A stretch of 6,036 nucleotides of DNA, from contig CALMJN010000267.1 of NCBI GenBank assembly GCA_937864385.1, forward strand, positions 1-6,036, read 5' to 3'. This DNA comes from an uncultured Methanosarcinales archaeon (GTDB lineage: Archaea > Halobacteriota > Methanosarcinia > Methanotrichales > Methanotrichaceae). How positions within the stretch are numbered: position 1 is the first letter of the stretch; each line of letters opens with the position of its first letter. Position numbers and translations under genes: made by a program. The notes below the pieces were generated by a model, which saw nothing but the letters and a program-made list of their open reading frames with translations, had not been told where the DNA came from and did no database searches. Shown piece by piece: positions 5,626-6,036 of this stretch.

Positions 5626-5849
5626 TTGACTACTATAGTCTTTGCTACGGAATCCCCGAATCTCTGCTTTTTATCAGAACGCCAAATTAGAAATGCTCCT
5701 ACTAAATAAAACGCAACGGCATCGATGATCCTAAGAACATTCCTTATTACCACCATGGACAGCATCTGGCCGCAGAGCTCCTCGAGGTCCGCGGGGCTCG
5801 GCCGCGCGAGTGCGAGCTCCTCCGCCAACGCCGTGGTACGGGAAACCAT
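5619..5849 (-). CDS. RDD-family membrane protein C-terminus fused in frame to a GC-rich N-terminal piece (chimeric, likely not a real gene)
   Basis: Residues 32-76 are the end of an RDD-domain membrane protein: VVIRNVLRIIDAVAFYLVGA, a transmembrane segment of about 17 residues, then KKQRFGDSVAKTIVVKA. The R..LR.ID and KQR.GD..A.T.VV signatures are diagnostic. A normal RDD protein has two or three membrane segments and an earlier Arg-Asp-Asp region; these are missing. Residues 1-31 (MVSRTTALAEELALARPSPA, then DLEELCGQMLS) come from DNA of about 76% G+C, begin with a good GGAGGA SD (5864-5859) 9 bases before the ATG, and look like the soluble N-terminus of an unrelated gene from a GC-rich bacterium. 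The switch falls at about 5754-5758. The most likely reading is two unrelated gene ends joined by mis-assembly; true recombination is less likely. Confidence 0.65.
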   Translation of the reverse strand: MVSRTTALAEELALARPSPADLEELCGQMLSMVVIRNVLRIIDAVAFYLVGAFLIWRSDKKQRFGDSVAKTIVVKA

Positions 5850-6036
5850 GGCCCTGAGTCCTCCCGGTGTCTGCGCACGGAAGCACGGCGTTCAGCGCGA
5901 CCTCGTCGCGCCGCCGCCGCGCGGGCTCGTCATCGACCGCCCGGCGTCTCCCGCGCCGTCGCGGCCACGCGATCGCCGGCGCGGAGGCCCAAGGCTCCCG
6001 CGGCGGACCCTCTCTTCTCGGGCCTCCGCCGGCGAT
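5758..6036. other. GC-rich foreign segment at the right end
   Basis: Counting by eye, 5761-6036 is about 76% G+C against about 38% for 5581-5757. Frames in it are open but low in complexity (Arg, Ala, Pro and Gly from GC-rich codons on both strands). The only gene signal is the GGAGGA site and ATG at 5864-5847 on the minus strand. Other minus frames stop soon, for example a TGA close before that ATG in its own frame. On the plus strand a frame from the ATG at 5755 stays open to the window end (94 codons), but it looks spurious. The source might be an actinobacterium, myxobacterium or similar; this is a guess from composition. Confidence 0.75.
5972..6036. repeat. Near-perfect inverted repeat closing the window
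   Basis: ATCGCCGGCGCGGAGGCCC (5972-5990) is the reverse complement of GGGCCTCCGCCGGCGAT (6020-6036) except for a 2-base GC insertion in the first arm. The 29-base stretch between them would form the loop. The second arm ends exactly at the window edge, as a fold-back artefact or a contig break at a hairpin would. Confidence 0.6.

Overview
The window reads as archaeal DNA, most like a Methanothrix/Methanosarcinales-type methanogen. The reasons are ATA- and AGG-rich codon use, TATA boxes about 27 bases ahead of several start codons (some apparently leaderless), and a gene set (UPF0489, DUF3786, DUF2582-type winged helix, HicB) common in methanogen genomes. The genus is an inference. The last 280 bases are different: G+C jumps from about 38% (5581-5757) to about 76% (5761-6036). 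That end looks like DNA from another organism, most simply a chimeric assembly end.

Layout. 1-1063 (minus) holds the N-terminal 354 codons of a cysteine-rich secreted lipoprotein with CTDC-type 24-residue repeats; it runs off the left edge, so searches that need both start and stop miss it. 1064-1370 holds its promoter and an orphan 57-codon plus-strand frame with no good start. 1371-2135 (minus) is a conserved hypothetical protein of 254 residues. 2136-2508 shows no convincing gene. 2509-2829 (minus) is a small uncharacterised protein, probably leaderless. 3002-3661 (minus) is a winged-helix protein with a second winged-helix-like half. 3894-4682 (minus) is a UPF0489 protein with an arginase-like metal motif, followed by a perfect 11-bp stem at 3837-3870. 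A divergent promoter region (4683-4798) separates it from a DUF3786 gene (4799-5365, plus), itself followed by a short orphan HicB-type antitoxin (5398-5583, plus). 5619-5849 (minus) joins an RDD-family C-terminus in frame to a start from the GC-rich DNA.

The genes do not form an obvious pathway. They look like independent small transcription units, most with their own TATA box. No rRNA, tRNA, CRISPR, transposase or complete defence system was seen. The items most worth attention are the repeat lipoprotein, the composition break near 5757, the HicB without a HicA, and the strong hairpin at 3837-3870.
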